Shown piece after piece: positions 37,240-46,602 of a stretch of 64,000 bases of DNA (the stretch's first letter is position 1; the number at the start of each line of letters is the position of its first letter). The translations under genes and the position numbers were made by a program. The notes beneath the pieces are model-generated. The model worked only from the letters and a program-made list of their open reading frames with translations, was not told where the DNA came from and made no database searches. The stretch spans positions 808,257 to 872,256 of the forward strand of contig NZ_KI912183.1 in NCBI RefSeq assembly GCF_000189755.2, given 5' to 3'. This stretch comes from Desulfotomaculum nigrificans DSM 574 (GTDB taxonomy: Bacteria; Bacillota; Desulfotomaculia; Desulfotomaculales; Desulfotomaculaceae).

Positions 37240-38268
37240 ATGAGACATGGAGATATTTCCAGCAGTAAGGATACAGTGGGTGTAGCAGTAGTCAACTATA
37301 AAATGCCCCGCTTGCACACAAGGCAAGAAGTAATTGAGAATTGCAAAAACATTGCCAATATGATTCAAGGCATGAAATTAGGGCTGCCTGGGCTGGATCT
37401 GGTAATTTTCCCGGAATACAGCACTCACGGAATTATGTACGATCCTAAAGAAATGTATGAGACTGCTTCGGATATTCCGGGTGAAGAGACGGACATTTTT
37501 GCTGCAGCCTGCAAAAAAGCCAATGTCTGGGGCGTTTTTTCTTTAACCGGTGAGAAACACGAACAGCATCCGGACAAAATACCCTATAACACCCTAATCT
37601 TAATCAATAATAAAGGGGAAATTGTTCAGAAGTACAGGAAAATCATGCCCTGGGTGCCTATTGAACCATGGTATCCCGGAGACCGGACCTATGTTACCGA
37701 GGGACCCAAAGGTCTAAAAATCAGCCTGATTATCTGTGATGACGGAAACTACCCGGAAATTTGGCGTGACTGTGCAATGCGAGGGGCGGAACTGATTGTT
37801 CGCTGCCAAGGGTATATGTATCCCGCTAAAGAACAACAAATTATTATGGCGAAAGCAATGGCCTGGGCCAATAATTGTTATGTAGCAGTAGCCAATGCTT
37901 CCGGATTTGACGGTGTATATTCCTACTTCGGTCATTCTACCATTGTAGGTTTTGACGGGCGCACCCTCGGGGAGTGCGGCACGGAAGAAAACGGCATCCA
38001 ATATGCTGAGCTTTCCGTTTCGCAGATCCGGGATTTCCGGAAAAATGCCCAATCAGAAAACCACTTGTTTAAACTCCTGCACAGGGGCTATACCGGGATC
38101 ATTAACTCCGGGGAAGGGGACAGGGGAGTCTATGAGTGTCCTTATGAGTTCTATAAGACATGGATCCTGAATCCAGAAAAAGCCCGGGAAAATGCCGAAG
38201 CCATCACCAGGCCGACGATTGGAACTCCCGAGTGTCCGCTGGAGGGTATCCCTAACGGGAGTAAATAA
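37240..38268 (+). CDS. amiE: Aliphatic amidase
   Basis: 342 residues of the nitrilase superfamily, closely matching AmiE. The catalytic triad falls at the standard numbers: Glu59 (FPEYST), Lys134 (YRKIMPW) and Cys166 (IICDDGN). It hydrolyses short aliphatic amides such as acetamide to the acid and ammonia in the cytoplasm. Formamidase AmiF is a close relative and cannot be excluded. AAAGGAGAG precedes the ATG; an upstream ATG seven codons earlier has no better site. With amiS it gives ammonia as nitrogen source and is probably controlled by the divergent sigma-54 activator. Confidence 0.93.
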   Translation: MRHGDISSSKDTVGVAVVNYKMPRLHTRQEVIENCKNIANMIQGMKLGLPGLDLVIFPEYSTHGIMYDPKEMYETASDIPGEETDIFAAACKKANVWGVFSLTGEKHEQHPDKIPYNTLILINNKGEIVQKYRKIMPWVPIEPWYPGDRTYVTEGPKGLKISLIICDDGNYPEIWRDCAMRGAELIVRCQGYMYPAKEQQIIMAKAMAWANNCYVAVANASGFDGVYSYFGHSTIVGFDGRTLGECGTEENGIQYAELSVSQIRDFRKNAQSENHLFKLLHRGYTGIINSGEGDRGVYECPYEFYKTWILNPEKARENAEAITRPTIGTPECPLEGIPNGSK

Positions 38269-38284
38269 ACGTTTTCATAATAAG

Positions 38285-38322
38285 AAAAGGGGTCAGATTA
38301 AAAGTTTATCTGATCCTTTTTC
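38285..38322 (+). terminator. Intrinsic terminator after amiE
   Basis: AAGGGGTCAGAT pairs with ATCTGATCCTTTT around a short loop, followed by T-rich sequence. Confidence 0.75.
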
Positions 38323-38356
38323 GTTTTTTAGACACAGCAGCATTTTTAATGTATGA

Positions 38357-38453
38357 CCTTACCTCGGTTTTATGGACACACAGAACGTGTGATAAAATAA
38401 AATCACGGAGGTGCCCATATGAGAACTTTTGATAAGGAATACAAGATAATGGT
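38357..38453 (+). mobile_element. 5' end remnant of an IS3-family element
   Basis: The sequence (TTTTATGGACACACAG, a GGAGGTG ribosome site, then ATG AGA ACT TTT GAT AAG GAA) parallels the start of the IS3 element beginning at 39880 but runs the other way. The orfA start (MRTFDKEYK) is cut off where the next element begins. Confidence 0.65.
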
Positions 38454-38611
38454 GGGCTGTCCCCGATAAAACAGACACCGAAAACTGAGACATTCTCACA
38501 TATACTTAGATTTTCAAAGATTATGGGGGCTCCGCCCCCAAACCCCGCCCTCGCCGGGTGGCAGGGGTCCAGGCTATTACCTGTCCCCGTTTAATAGGGT
38601 GTAAAAAAGGT

Positions 38612-38660
38612 GCTGTCAAGGGCAAGGACTTTGTCTCGGCTTTCGCCGACCCTTGACAGC
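38612..38660. repeat. Long hairpin in the IS3 element 1 tail
   Basis: GCTGTCAAGGG (38612-38622) and CCCTTGACAGC (38650-38660) are exact inverse copies, with a nested TCGGC-TTTC-GCCGA stem. No T-run follows, so it is not a simple terminator. Confidence 0.7.
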
Positions 38661-38696
38661 CGGAAAGCGAGAATTTAAGCTACGGGCTTTTTCTTC

Positions 38697-39478
38697 TTAA
38701 AGATAATTTTCATATTCAACCGGGGATTTATAACCCAATCTAGAGTGGAGCCGAATCCGGTTGTAGTAAACCTCAATATATTCAAAGATTGTCAGCCGCG
38801 CTTCTTCCCTTGCTTTAATGTGCTAAAGAACGATTCAGCGCAGGCATTATCATAACAATTACCTTTCCGGCTCATGCTGGTAATAATCCCATATTTCTTT
38901 AAGGCATCTTGGTAAGCATAGCTTGCATATTGACTCCCACAATCGGAATGATGGATTAAACCTGGTTTTGGCCTTTGCCGACTAACAGCTTGCTCCAGTG
39001 CGTCTATTACAAGCTGTTTTGTCATGGTACCATCCATAGACCAGCCAACAACCTTTTTAAGGCATACATCAATTATGACTGCAAGGTAAAGCCAACCTTC
39101 ACCGGTGGGGATATACGTAATATCTGCCGCCCATAGTTTATTAGGTTCGGCAACATTAAAATTCTGATCAACAATATTTGGGGCAACAGGGTAATTATGT
39201 TTTGAATTGGTGGTTGACTTAAACTGCTTGGGCCTACGTGATGATATATTGTTTTGTTGCATAAGCCGGTATACTCTGTTTTTGCTGCATTTCTTGTTGT
39301 TCTTTTTAAGATCCTCAGTTATTCTACTGACCCCGTAAAGCCCCCTGGAATTTTTATGACTTAATTTTATATCCTCAAGCAACTTCTCATTGGCTAGTTG
39401 GCGCTTACTCTTTGGCCGTTTGAGCCAAGCATAGTAACCGCTTCGGGACACTTCAAGAACTTGGTACATCTTACTCAC
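38697..39478 (-). pseudogene. IS3 element 1 transposase OrfB, damaged
   Basis: HTH_21-type N terminus and rve (DDE) core with [32 protein letters not shown] and the Glu in [10 protein letters not shown]. After STLK the frame is broken: the frame as read stops at 38792, while [19 protein letters not shown] and [15 protein letters not shown] continue in another frame to 38697. About ten residues also seem missing at the break. Not active by itself. Confidence 0.8.
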
Positions 39479-39516
39479 CCGGAACTCGAAGCGGTGAGCA
39501 TCAATGAATTTAAACC

Positions 39517-39822
39517 TTATTTCCGGGGATTTGCTAAGATGGCTGTCGCCTTTTTTAGAATTGCATTTTCCTCCTCTAGATCAGCAATTCGCCGTCGGAG
39601 TTGCTTAACTAATTCATCATGTGGTTTTAATTTACCACTGCCTGGAAAAGCACTGGCTGAGTCGTTATTGAAATCCTTGACCCATTTGTATAGGGTTTTT
39701 TCACTAAGCCCAAGGTCTGAGGTAACACTTGTAACACTTCTGCCTTTCTCAACCCCTAATATTACAGCTTCAAGTTTAAATTCCTTATTGTACCGTTTGG
39801 ATTTATCTGCTAAAAAGGACAC
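39517..39822 (-). CDS. IS3 element 1 transposase OrfA
   Basis: 101 residues: a helix-turn-helix ([20 protein letters not shown]) and a leucine-zipper-like C terminus ([18 protein letters not shown]). The heptamer A AAA AAG at 39550-39556 is the usual -1 frameshift site that joins OrfA to OrfB in IS3 elements. GTG start is uncertain because GGAGG is only one base away. Confidence 0.8.
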   Translation of the reverse strand: MSFLADKSKRYNKEFKLEAVILGVEKGRSVTSVTSDLGLSEKTLYKWVKDFNNDSASAFPGSGKLKPHDELVKQLRRRIADLEEENAILKKATAILANPRK

Positions 39823-39943
39823 CTCCGATGTTTGATATTTTATCTCAATTTGGTGTGTCCATCAAATCGGGTACATTACAAAACGCCATTTAAAGGATTC
39901 TCAACCAGCCAAAAGTTTGATACAATGATCATACTTGTTGGTG

Positions 39944-39995
39944 GGACGTCTCTTGTGATACTGTTCGCGCAGTACCACGCATTACAGAGACGTCC
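39944..39995 (+). terminator. Hairpin with T-run, unassigned
   Basis: GGACGTCTCT (39944-39953) pairs with AGAGACGTCC (39986-39995), with an inner TACTGTTCGCGCAGTA stem, followed by TTTTCCTTT. A TACAAT lies 10 bases upstream, so a very short transcript is possible. Nothing else was recognised in 39881-40187. Confidence 0.55.
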
Positions 39996-40187
39996 TTTTC
40001 CTTTCTCTAAATTATGGTAATTATATCCATCTATTTCTGGACAGGCAATCCCGTCAGCTTCTGGGCTTTTTAACTCAGCCCCAACAATACGGAAAGCAGT
40101 AAATTAAATTCTGAATGTTAAAAGGGAAAGTAAATTAGTTTGATGAAATATTAACCATCTACTTTTCTGGCAACGGGGGAAGTATTT

Positions 40188-41717
40188 ATGCTAGCAATTA
40201 TAGATAGTGTAGCCCTGCAGGGTTTGGATGGCCAAAGGGTAAGAGTTGAAGTTGATGTGTCGCATGGTTTGCCTTGTCTGGATCTGGTTGGGTTACCCGA
40301 TGCTGCAGTTAGAGAAGCTAAGGACAGGGTTAGAACGGCCATAAAAAACTCCGGCTTGGAATTTCCCATCCAGAGAATCACCGTTAACCTGGCGCCGGCG
40401 GACTTGCGTAAGGAGGGGCCGGTATTTGATTTGCCAATCGCAATTGGTATCTTAGCTGCCACCGAGCAGATAAATTATGAATATTGTCAGGGTATACTTT
40501 TTATCGGTGAACTGTCATTGGATGGTTCCATCCGTGGGGTACACGGGGTGCTGCCCCTGGTGTTGGCCGCCCGGGACATGGGGCTAAAGCGGGTTGTGGT
40601 GCCACTGGAAAATGCTGCTGAAGCTGCCCTGGCTTTAGATATGGAGGTATACGGGGTAGCCAACCTGGCGGAATTGGCGGCTGCCCTGCGGGGGGAGGTA
40701 GAACTTCAGATTTACCAGTTGGAAGCCGGGGAAGCCCCTGCCCCACAGGAGAGTGAAGTAGATTTTGCGGATGTGCGGGGACAATTGGCGGCCAAGCGAG
40801 CATTAGAAGTTGCCGCGGCGGGTGGACATAATGTCCTAATGTTGGGCAGTCCGGGTTGCGGTAAAACCATGCTGGCCCGCAGGCTTCCCACTATTCTACC
40901 GGATTTGACCTTTGAGGAATCCATTGAGGTAACTAAAATCCATAGTTTAGCCGGCCAGCTGGTACATAATGATCCCTTGGTTAAGAAACGTCCCTTTAGG
41001 ACGCCTCACCATACCTCATCGGCCGCCAGCCTAGTGGGTGGGGGAAGGGTGCCTAAGCCGGGAGAAATAAGCTTGGCTCACCATGGAGTGCTGTTCATGG
41101 ATGAGCTGCCAGAATTTCATAAAGATGCTCTGGAGGCCTTAAGGCAGCCCCTGGAAGATGGCTGTATCAGTGTTTCCAGGGTGGCGGCTAGTTTTACTTT
41201 CCCGGCTAAAATAATGTTAATAGGAGCCGCTAATCCTTGTCCCTGCGGTTACCAGCTCGATAAGGACCGGGAGTGCAGTTGTACACCCTTTCAGGTACAA
41301 CGCTACCTGCATCGTATATCAGGTCCCTTGTTAGATCGCATTGACATCCACTTAGAAGTACCTAAGATATCCTATGCAGAACTAACGGATGCTCCTCCGG
41401 GTGAACCATCTGCCCAAATAAAAGCCAGGGTCGAACAAGCAAGGAGTATCCAACGGGAAAGGTTTAAGGGGTTAGCCATTACTTGCAATGCTGCCATGGG
41501 GGCCAGGGAGGTCCGCCGTTTTTGTAAACCGGACCCGGCAGGAGCCAAGCTGCTGCAGGAGGCATTTAAACGAATGTCCCTGAGCGCCAGATCCCATGAC
41601 AGAATTCTAAAAGTAGCTCGGACTATCGCTGATTTAGATGACAGTGAAATTATCTCAGTTAATCATTTAGCGGAGGCCATCCAGTATCGGGGATTGGACA
41701 GACTGTTTAGAGGCTAG
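40188..41717 (+). CDS. yifB: YifB/ComM family Mg-chelatase-like AAA+ ATPase
   Basis: 509 residues: an N-terminal Lon-protease-like fold (VEVDVSHGLPCLDLVGLPDAAV), a central Mg-chelatase ChlI AAA+ domain (Walker A GSPGCGKTMLARRLPTILP; LFMDELPEF) and a C-terminal Mg_chelatase_C domain (RMSLSARSHDRILKVARTI) with CPCG and CSCT Cys pairs. In Haemophilus and Vibrio ComM is a helicase that helps branch migration in natural transformation. GGGGGAAG precedes the ATG. Intact, between IS elements; a decayed 3' copy lies at 21580-21746. Confidence 0.92.
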   Translation: MLAIIDSVALQGLDGQRVRVEVDVSHGLPCLDLVGLPDAAVREAKDRVRTAIKNSGLEFPIQRITVNLAPADLRKEGPVFDLPIAIGILAATEQINYEYCQGILFIGELSLDGSIRGVHGVLPLVLAARDMGLKRVVVPLENAAEAALALDMEVYGVANLAELAAALRGEVELQIYQLEAGEAPAPQESEVDFADVRGQLAAKRALEVAAAGGHNVLMLGSPGCGKTMLARRLPTILPDLTFEESIEVTKIHSLAGQLVHNDPLVKKRPFRTPHHTSSAASLVGGGRVPKPGEISLAHHGVLFMDELPEFHKDALEALRQPLEDGCISVSRVAASFTFPAKIMLIGAANPCPCGYQLDKDRECSCTPFQVQRYLHRISGPLLDRIDIHLEVPKISYAELTDAPPGEPSAQIKARVEQARSIQRERFKGLAITCNAAMGAREVRRFCKPDPAGAKLLQEAFKRMSLSARSHDRILKVARTIADLDDSEIISVNHLAEAIQYRGLDRLFRG

Positions 41718-41772
41718 GACCTGTTATTTTTTCTCGCTTAGCAAGCTTCTTAGGACGCTTGGGGTATATTTT

Positions 41773-42455
41773 TCACTGGTGACGTAAAATATCAAGTTCT
41801 TTGCAAAGCCGGTAGACTTTTTTGTGGTTGATTATCAACTTATAATTTTCTTTTAAGCAATACCTGAGTTTTTTATATCCATAGGGAAAATCATCACTGG
41901 CTATAAGCTCACAAAGGTATTCTTTGATAAGTTCATCCGGTACCATTTCTCCCTTTTTGTTCAGCGAATAGCCTGATATTTTACGTCCCGTCTGCTTTTT
42001 TGTTGATGTTTGTTCCCCTTTGCTTTCTTTAGTGATGTTGTAGTAATAGGTGGATGCAGCTAGACCGACAGAGTTGAGAACAATTGTTGCATTATATCCT
42101 TTTTCTATCCACCTCTTAGCAATGGCAACTCTGCCGGCTACCGATGGTTTTTACAGTCCATCAAATCCTTTAGAATTGCCAATTGCAGTTCTTTCTCGGC
42201 AAGAAGACGTTTTAATCTATAATTTTCTGTACTTACTTCTTTAAGCTGTTTTTCCATGGCATTGTAGCGTTCTTCTTTTGCTTTGGGGAGAGGTTTTACG
42301 GAACCTCTTTGGCGATGTTTTTTCAGCCAGGTATGGATAGTAGTTGTTGCTATCTCATGCCTCCGGGCCACTAAGGCTACGTTGCCTGTCTCCTGACATT
42401 CTTTTATAATTTGTTCTTTTAATTCATCACTGTACTAATTTTTTGTCACTCTCAT
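41773..42455 (-). pseudogene. IS3-family transposase remnant (orfA and orfB start)
   Basis: orfA (42138-42455) begins MRVTKN, hits TAG at 42435-42437 and then reads on as YSDELKEQIIKECQETGN to LLAEKELQLAILKDLMDCK. It is followed by the N-terminal region of orfB (RVAIAKRWIEKGYNATIVLN, then KLIINHKKVYRLCKELDILR), which stops at 41773 before the DDE core. Premature stop and truncation make it inactive. Confidence 0.75.
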
Positions 42456-42503
42456 TACCCCCTAGTTCTATACTAACATATACGTGTATTTTCTCTAAAG
42501 GTT

Positions 42504-42690
42504 CTAGGGGGCTAAATAGACTTCATCCCAGTCAAACTCGCATATTTCTCCCGGTGTATAGTACTACCTAATAAAAGCTTCTTTGGGTTTTCGTTCCAGC
42601 GCCCGTACGATTCGTTTAAGAGTGTTATAACTAATATCTACATTTTTTGCCATCAGAGATCCATAAATATCCATTATCTTTTTAACTTGT
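42504..42690 (-). pseudogene. IS21-family IstA fragment
   Basis: About 60 codons resembling the middle of IstA: SYNTLKRIVRALERKPKEAF, a TAG stop, then YYTPGEICEFDWDEVYL (the PGE-x-CEFDWG-type motif before the IstA core). Cut off on both sides. Confidence 0.65.
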
Positions 42691-43777
42691 TTATATAGAT
42701 TTTAATCCTAACAAATATCCTATTCTGACATAAAACTCTTGCACTGTTGCTACTTTATCTGCAAACGAAACTAAAAAGGCTTCGCGGCTAGAGGGCCACG
42801 AAACAGTGAGGGGCCACATATGAGTATAAATAATGCCCTTTTCTTTAGGGTTAAGATCAAAGCAACGCTCGGCATTTTGGCAAGCAATCCGGGGATGGCG
42901 AAAACCATGCCAGCGTGAACCATCGGGACGGGGTAAATGCCAATCATAAAGGTAAAAATCGTGTAGGAGTGCACCTCGCGTCGCTGAGCGGACATCCAGA
43001 TTTATAATAAACCTTAATTTACACGACCAAGAAAAAGTTAAGTGCGCAACATGGAGCGAGTGTTCCAGAATACTGAATGGTCGGTGATGAGTAAAGTTTG
43101 CCAGCTGTTGAAATTCCGGATGTTCAAGAATGTCCTTGGTTAAATCAGTAAAATTCAATGGCACCATCCTTTCTAGGCATTTCCCGCTTTTCATACTGCG
43201 TATTTTCTCAAGAGAATCTCTCTTAAGGTGTTCAAGCGCGGCCTGTTTTTCTTGAATAAAAGATACCGATTCTGTAAGTGTGTGGCGTATTTTTGGATAG
43301 GTTGAAATTAGTCGCCTAAAAGAGACACGGGCCGAATGAAGATTGGGAGTCTCTAAATTGCCACTGATTTTATTTATAAATCTAAGTGAGATATCAATTT
43401 GGTGTAAAAGAATAGTGGAATGTACCAGGTCAATAACGAAATATATTGTAAAAATTGTGACCAAGAGTATTTTTAAACCGAGCGGAATCTGGAGAAGTAC
43501 TGATTCAACACGAGGGTGGAGATAATAGTTAAATACAAGACCTAGACCCCCCCATAGAAGAGAGAAAGGTAGAGCAACCCGTCCATTATAGTTGAGAGGA
43601 GTATCATGATAACTCCATAATTGCAAGTTAAAAAAACGTTCCAACAATGCGGCGTCCCCCGTTAAATAGACACATAAAACACAAGTATTGCTTCCTGTTT
43701 CATAGAATTGCTTAATATTCGTTAGCCTATCAAGATATTGATTATGTGCAGTGGTCTGGTTAGTAACCTGGCCACCG

Positions 43778-43881
43778 TTCTTGACTCCATGTGCTAATTT
43801 AAAATTACCCGACCGACGGATATACACCAAAATCTGGTTACCTCGGTCGGGTCTATTCAGTCTAGCACATGAAGTCAAGAA
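43778..43881. repeat. Long inverted repeat in the IS3 element 2 tail
   Basis: TTCTTGACTCCATGTGCTA (43778-43796) and TAGCACATGAAGTCAAGAA (43863-43881) pair with one mismatch. Inside, ACCCGACCGA (43807-43816) pairs with TCGGTCGGGT (43843-43852). In the DNA or RNA this forms one long interrupted hairpin. Confidence 0.75.
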
Positions 43882-44014
43882 TCTTCGCTTCGCTCCGACC
43901 GCAGGCGGCGGTTACCTGTTGTGGATAGTGGGAATTTTTCCCCTCCCTCTGGAGACCGCCTGTTTATAATCTTTGTGAAGTGTCCGATGACAAGTATTCA
44001 TTAATTCTGATGCC

Positions 44015-44836
44015 TTAAGCTACCATCGCTGCAGAGTAATATTCCTCCGGTGTTAAATATCCATTAGTCTCATGTAATCGCTGTCTGTTATAAAAAATCT
44101 CAACATATTCAAATACTGCGGCACGAGCTTGTTCACGAGTTAGAAAACGTTGTCCATTGAGCCACTCGTACTTCATTTTTCCCCAGAAAGCTTCCATTGG
44201 GGCATTATCCCAGCAGTTTCCTTTCCGGGACATGCTGCAAATAAAACCGCGCTTCTTAAGGTAATTTTGATAGTCGTTTGAACAATATTGGCTACCACGA
44301 TCAGAGTGAATTAACATCCCTGGGGCAGGTCTATACCGTTTACAGGCACTATCCAGAGCGTTGATAACAAGCTCCTTCGTCATTCTATCACTCATTGAGA
44401 GCCCAACTATTTTTTGACCACATAAATCCATCACCCCAGCTATATAAAGCCAGCCTTCTTCTGTCCATAGATAGGTTATGTCGCTGACCATTTTCATATT
44501 GGGTTTTTCTGCTGAAAACTGACGGTTTAAAATATTCTCCGCCACTGGCAGGTGATGGTTTGAATTTGTTGTTGCCTTATATTTTTTAGCTATCTTTGAT
44601 CTCAAGCCTTCCTGTTTCATAAGTCGCTCTACACGCTTATGGTTAACCAATTTACCTTTACGTCGGAGTTCCTTGGTAATTTTACGAGAACCATAGGTTT
44701 GCTTTGTCTTCTTATGTATCGACTTTATTTCTTCCTTGAGCACTTCATTTTCTGTGTCTCTTGTACTTTTCGGGCGATTCTCCCATGCATAATAACCACT
44801 TCGTGAAACACCAAGCATTTCGCACAGCTTCGCCAC
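44015..44836 (-). CDS. IS3 element 2 transposase OrfB
   Basis: 273 residues: HTH_21 region ([16 protein letters not shown]) and a complete rve integrase core with Asp in VSDITYLWTEEGW, Asp in LIHSDRGSQYCS and Glu in NAPMEAFWGKMK, then the family end (YNRQRLHETNGYLTPEEYY). Made as an OrfAB fusion by -1 frameshifting at A AAA AAG (44911-44917); the -1 frame upstream of the first ATG is open and reads RFEFIRANRCKFRVAKLCE. Appears functional. Confidence 0.88.
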   Translation of the reverse strand: MAKLCEMLGVSRSGYYAWENRPKSTRDTENEVLKEEIKSIHKKTKQTYGSRKITKELRRKGKLVNHKRVERLMKQEGLRSKIAKKYKATTNSNHHLPVAENILNRQFSAEKPNMKMVSDITYLWTEEGWLYIAGVMDLCGQKIVGLSMSDRMTKELVINALDSACKRYRPAPGMLIHSDRGSQYCSNDYQNYLKKRGFICSMSRKGNCWDNAPMEAFWGKMKYEWLNGQRFLTREQARAAVFEYVEIFYNRQRLHETNGYLTPEEYYSAAMVA

Positions 44837-44877
44837 CCGGAATTTACAGCGGTTAGCTCTGATGAATTCAAACCTCT

Positions 44878-45165
44878 TTACTTCAGGTTCTTCGCGAAGT
44901 AAGCTGCCGCCTTTTTTAAGATCTCATTTTCCTCCCGGAGATCCCGAATCTGGCGCTCAAGCTTTTTAATTAACTCGTCATCTGGACTTAATTTCCCGCT
45001 ACCTGGGAAGGGAACGTCAGGCTTCTCACGAAATTTTTTTAACCAACCATGTAGCGTGTTAGTGTTTACACCTAATTCTTTTGCAACCGAGGCTATGGAA
45101 CCTTCAGAGGATTCTACCCGTTTAATGGCTTCCATTTTGAATTCTGAACTATATTGCTTTGCCAT
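44878..45165 (-). CDS. IS3 element 2 transposase OrfA
   Basis: 95 residues: helix-turn-helix (SIASVAKELGVNTNTLHGWL) and a coiled-coil end (LERQIRDLREENEILKKAAA). GAAAGGGG precedes the ATG. It binds the element ends and donates the N terminus of the OrfAB transposase. Confidence 0.85.
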   Translation of the reverse strand: MAKQYSSEFKMEAIKRVESSEGSIASVAKELGVNTNTLHGWLKKFREKPDVPFPGSGKLSPDDELIKKLERQIRDLREENEILKKAAAYFAKNLK

Positions 45166-45551
45166 CTTTTATGACCCCTTTCAACTTCTATTATACTTGT
45201 GTTTCTAATGTCCATCAAAAGGGGTACGGGCCACAATGTGCCGGCCAAATACTCTATAATAGTACTAAGGAAAACGAAAAAGACAAAAGCCAATTCCCAA
45301 GAAGAATGTGGCCAGATCTCATTCGTTAGGATAACAATTAAAGCAAACGAACCATAAATTGGGAGAAAAGGACCTTTCAACAAGCCAGGATTTACAAAAT
45401 GATGCTGCTTTACAGAACGATAAGTAGTTTCTAATATCCAGCCGGCTAAAGAATAAAACGCAAAGACTAATATTAAAAAGGCAATGTCATTGAGCAGGCG
45501 TGCTGTTACCATAGCCATTCGCTCCTATGTTCCATTACAAGACTACATCGT

Positions 45552-45675
45552 ACCCAAAAGACCCAAAAAATAGATATTAAATTGACCATGATTTTTAAAA
45601 TTAAAAAAGAAAGTCAGTTGCTTTTTACTTTGTATTATATTAAAATACACCCAAAAGACCAAAAAAGTATCTATT
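45552..45675 (+). promoter_or_regulatory. Paired direct repeats between divergent genes
   Basis: ACCCAAAAGACCCAAAAAAT (45552) and ACCCAAAAGACCAAAAAAGT (45649) occur 97 bases apart, between the split CmpB-HD gene (minus) and the HTH regulator (plus). The latter repeat ends about 55 bases before the regulator start. Likely binding sites for that regulator; inferred from placement. Confidence 0.5.
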
Positions 45676-45730
45676 TAAAAGATATATCATGCAGCGGATA
45701 ATTGTCAAGAAAGAAAAAAGGAAGAAGAAG

Positions 45731-46411
45731 ATGAATTTAACAGAGCGGCGTAAACAATTTCTCCAGCAGATTATGCGTCTATATAAAAAGTCGGGACTGC
45801 CGGTTCACTATGTGACTCTAGCTAATTTACTAGGTGTCAGCAAATGGACAGCTTATGATATGTTGAAAGAATTAGAAAAAAGCGGTTTTCTAAAAAGAGA
45901 CTATATAGTTAATCCCAATGAGTTAGGACGTTCAGTTATTGTCTTTTCGCCTACAACTAAGGCAGATGAATTATTTGGACAAATCAGAGAAGTAACATTT
46001 GATGCTGACCAACTGAATGGGGTAAAGAAAAAGGTACTTAAAATGATCTTTGAACTCCAATCTACCAAGAATTTACAACAGTCCTTAGAATTTATTTTAA
46101 ACGAAATCCCAAAAGCAAACGTCCGCACAGAATTTTGTATGTATATCTTGGCAATATTAATCTTATATCTTCATGCATTGGGAAAAGTTCAGAAAGATAT
46201 GGTTAAAAATATTATTGTGGTTGCAAATCGTCATGATATAAAAATTACACTCTTTGTAGGCATGGTTGTAGGTACTGCGATTCAATCTGTTGCCCAAGAA
46301 CTTGATCCAAGGATCAGTGATTTAATCGGTTCCTTTTTAAAACACCTCGACCAATTGAGTATGAACGAAATGCAAATCCTCATTGAATTTCTTCAGGAAG
46401 CAATAAATTAG
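45731..46411 (+). CDS. HTH transcriptional regulator, 226 aa
   Basis: N-terminal winged helix-turn-helix (residues about 20-62: VHYVTLANLLGVSKWTAYDMLKELEKSGFLKRDY), then a helical, partly hydrophobic domain of about 140 residues with no match I know. ATG at 45731 has AAGGAAGAAG upstream; an ATG 14 codons earlier gives only a Lys-rich extension. It is divergent from the CmpB-HD gene and probably regulated it. Its N-terminal domain resembles MarR/Lrp-type HTH in general only. Confidence 0.65.
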   Translation: MNLTERRKQFLQQIMRLYKKSGLPVHYVTLANLLGVSKWTAYDMLKELEKSGFLKRDYIVNPNELGRSVIVFSPTTKADELFGQIREVTFDADQLNGVKKKVLKMIFELQSTKNLQQSLEFILNEIPKANVRTEFCMYILAILILYLHALGKVQKDMVKNIIVVANRHDIKITLFVGMVVGTAIQSVAQELDPRISDLIGSFLKHLDQLSMNEMQILIEFLQEAIN

Positions 46412-46429
46412 TAAATTTTTGCAAATTTA

Positions 46430-46602
46430 GGAACATTCCTGTAATAAACAAAACTGAGCTTTGAAAAAAACAAATACCTCACTGTAGAATTGAGATGTGC
46501 CAACTTCCAGGGAAGCACAAAAATCAAACCTACAGGAGGTACTACTATGAAGTATACCCAGAATGAAAAGATTATGCAAATCACCGAAGAAACTTTGTTG
46601 TT
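46430..46602 (+). mobile_element. IS110-family 5' remnant
   Basis: An ACAGGAGG ribosome site and ATG at 46547 begin MKYTQNEKIMQITEETL, the characteristic opening of one IS110 transposase group. The frame then runs into the end of the next element. The non-coding upstream part would include the element's left end. Confidence 0.6.

Larger units (their letters stand above)
38454..39880 (-). mobile_element. IS3-family element 1 (degenerate)
   Basis: About 1.43 kb bounded by imperfect inverted ends: TGTCCCCGATAAAACAGACA on the left and, read inward from the right, TGTACCCGATTTGATGGACA. It contains orfA, a damaged orfB, and a non-coding tail of about 240 bases between orfB and the left end. The tail has a GGGGGCTCCGCCCCC hairpin and a longer one (38612-38660). 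No target duplication was found, and the left flank is an IS fragment, so the flanks have rearranged. Confidence 0.8.
43650..45233 (-). mobile_element. IS3-family element 2 (complete, 1584 bp)
   Basis: Flanked by a 5-bp target duplication CAATG (43645-43649 and 45234-45238). Ends are imperfect inverted repeats sharing ACACAAGTAT about 30 bases in. orfA and orfB are intact and joined by an A AAA AAG frameshift site. A 365-base non-coding tail lies between orfB and the left end and carries a 104-base hairpin. Confidence 0.88.
42691..45518 (-). pseudogene. CmpB-type membrane protein fused to an HD domain, split by an IS3 element
   Basis: The 5' part (45239-45518) encodes a CmpB-family start (FYSLAGWILETTYRSVK, LLKGPFLPIYGS, STIIEYLAGTL). 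The 3' part (42691-43649) continues LLERFFNLQLWSYHDTPLNY and GRVALPFSLLWGGLGLVFNY, a coiled region, and an HD domain (HSLHVAHLTF, LLHDFYLYDWH, DKVATVQEF). Removing 43650-45233 plus one CAATG copy restores EYLAGTLLERFFNLQL in frame. HD domains are phosphohydrolases, and CmpB is a polytopic family of unknown role. Without excision the gene is broken; the open frame up to 43878 is a chimera with IS sequence. Confidence 0.85.

Noticed and set aside
43650-43878. N-terminal part of the open frame covering the HD domain
   Set aside because: It is IS-derived sequence read in frame by chance; the real protein continues from the CmpB part on the other side of the insertion.
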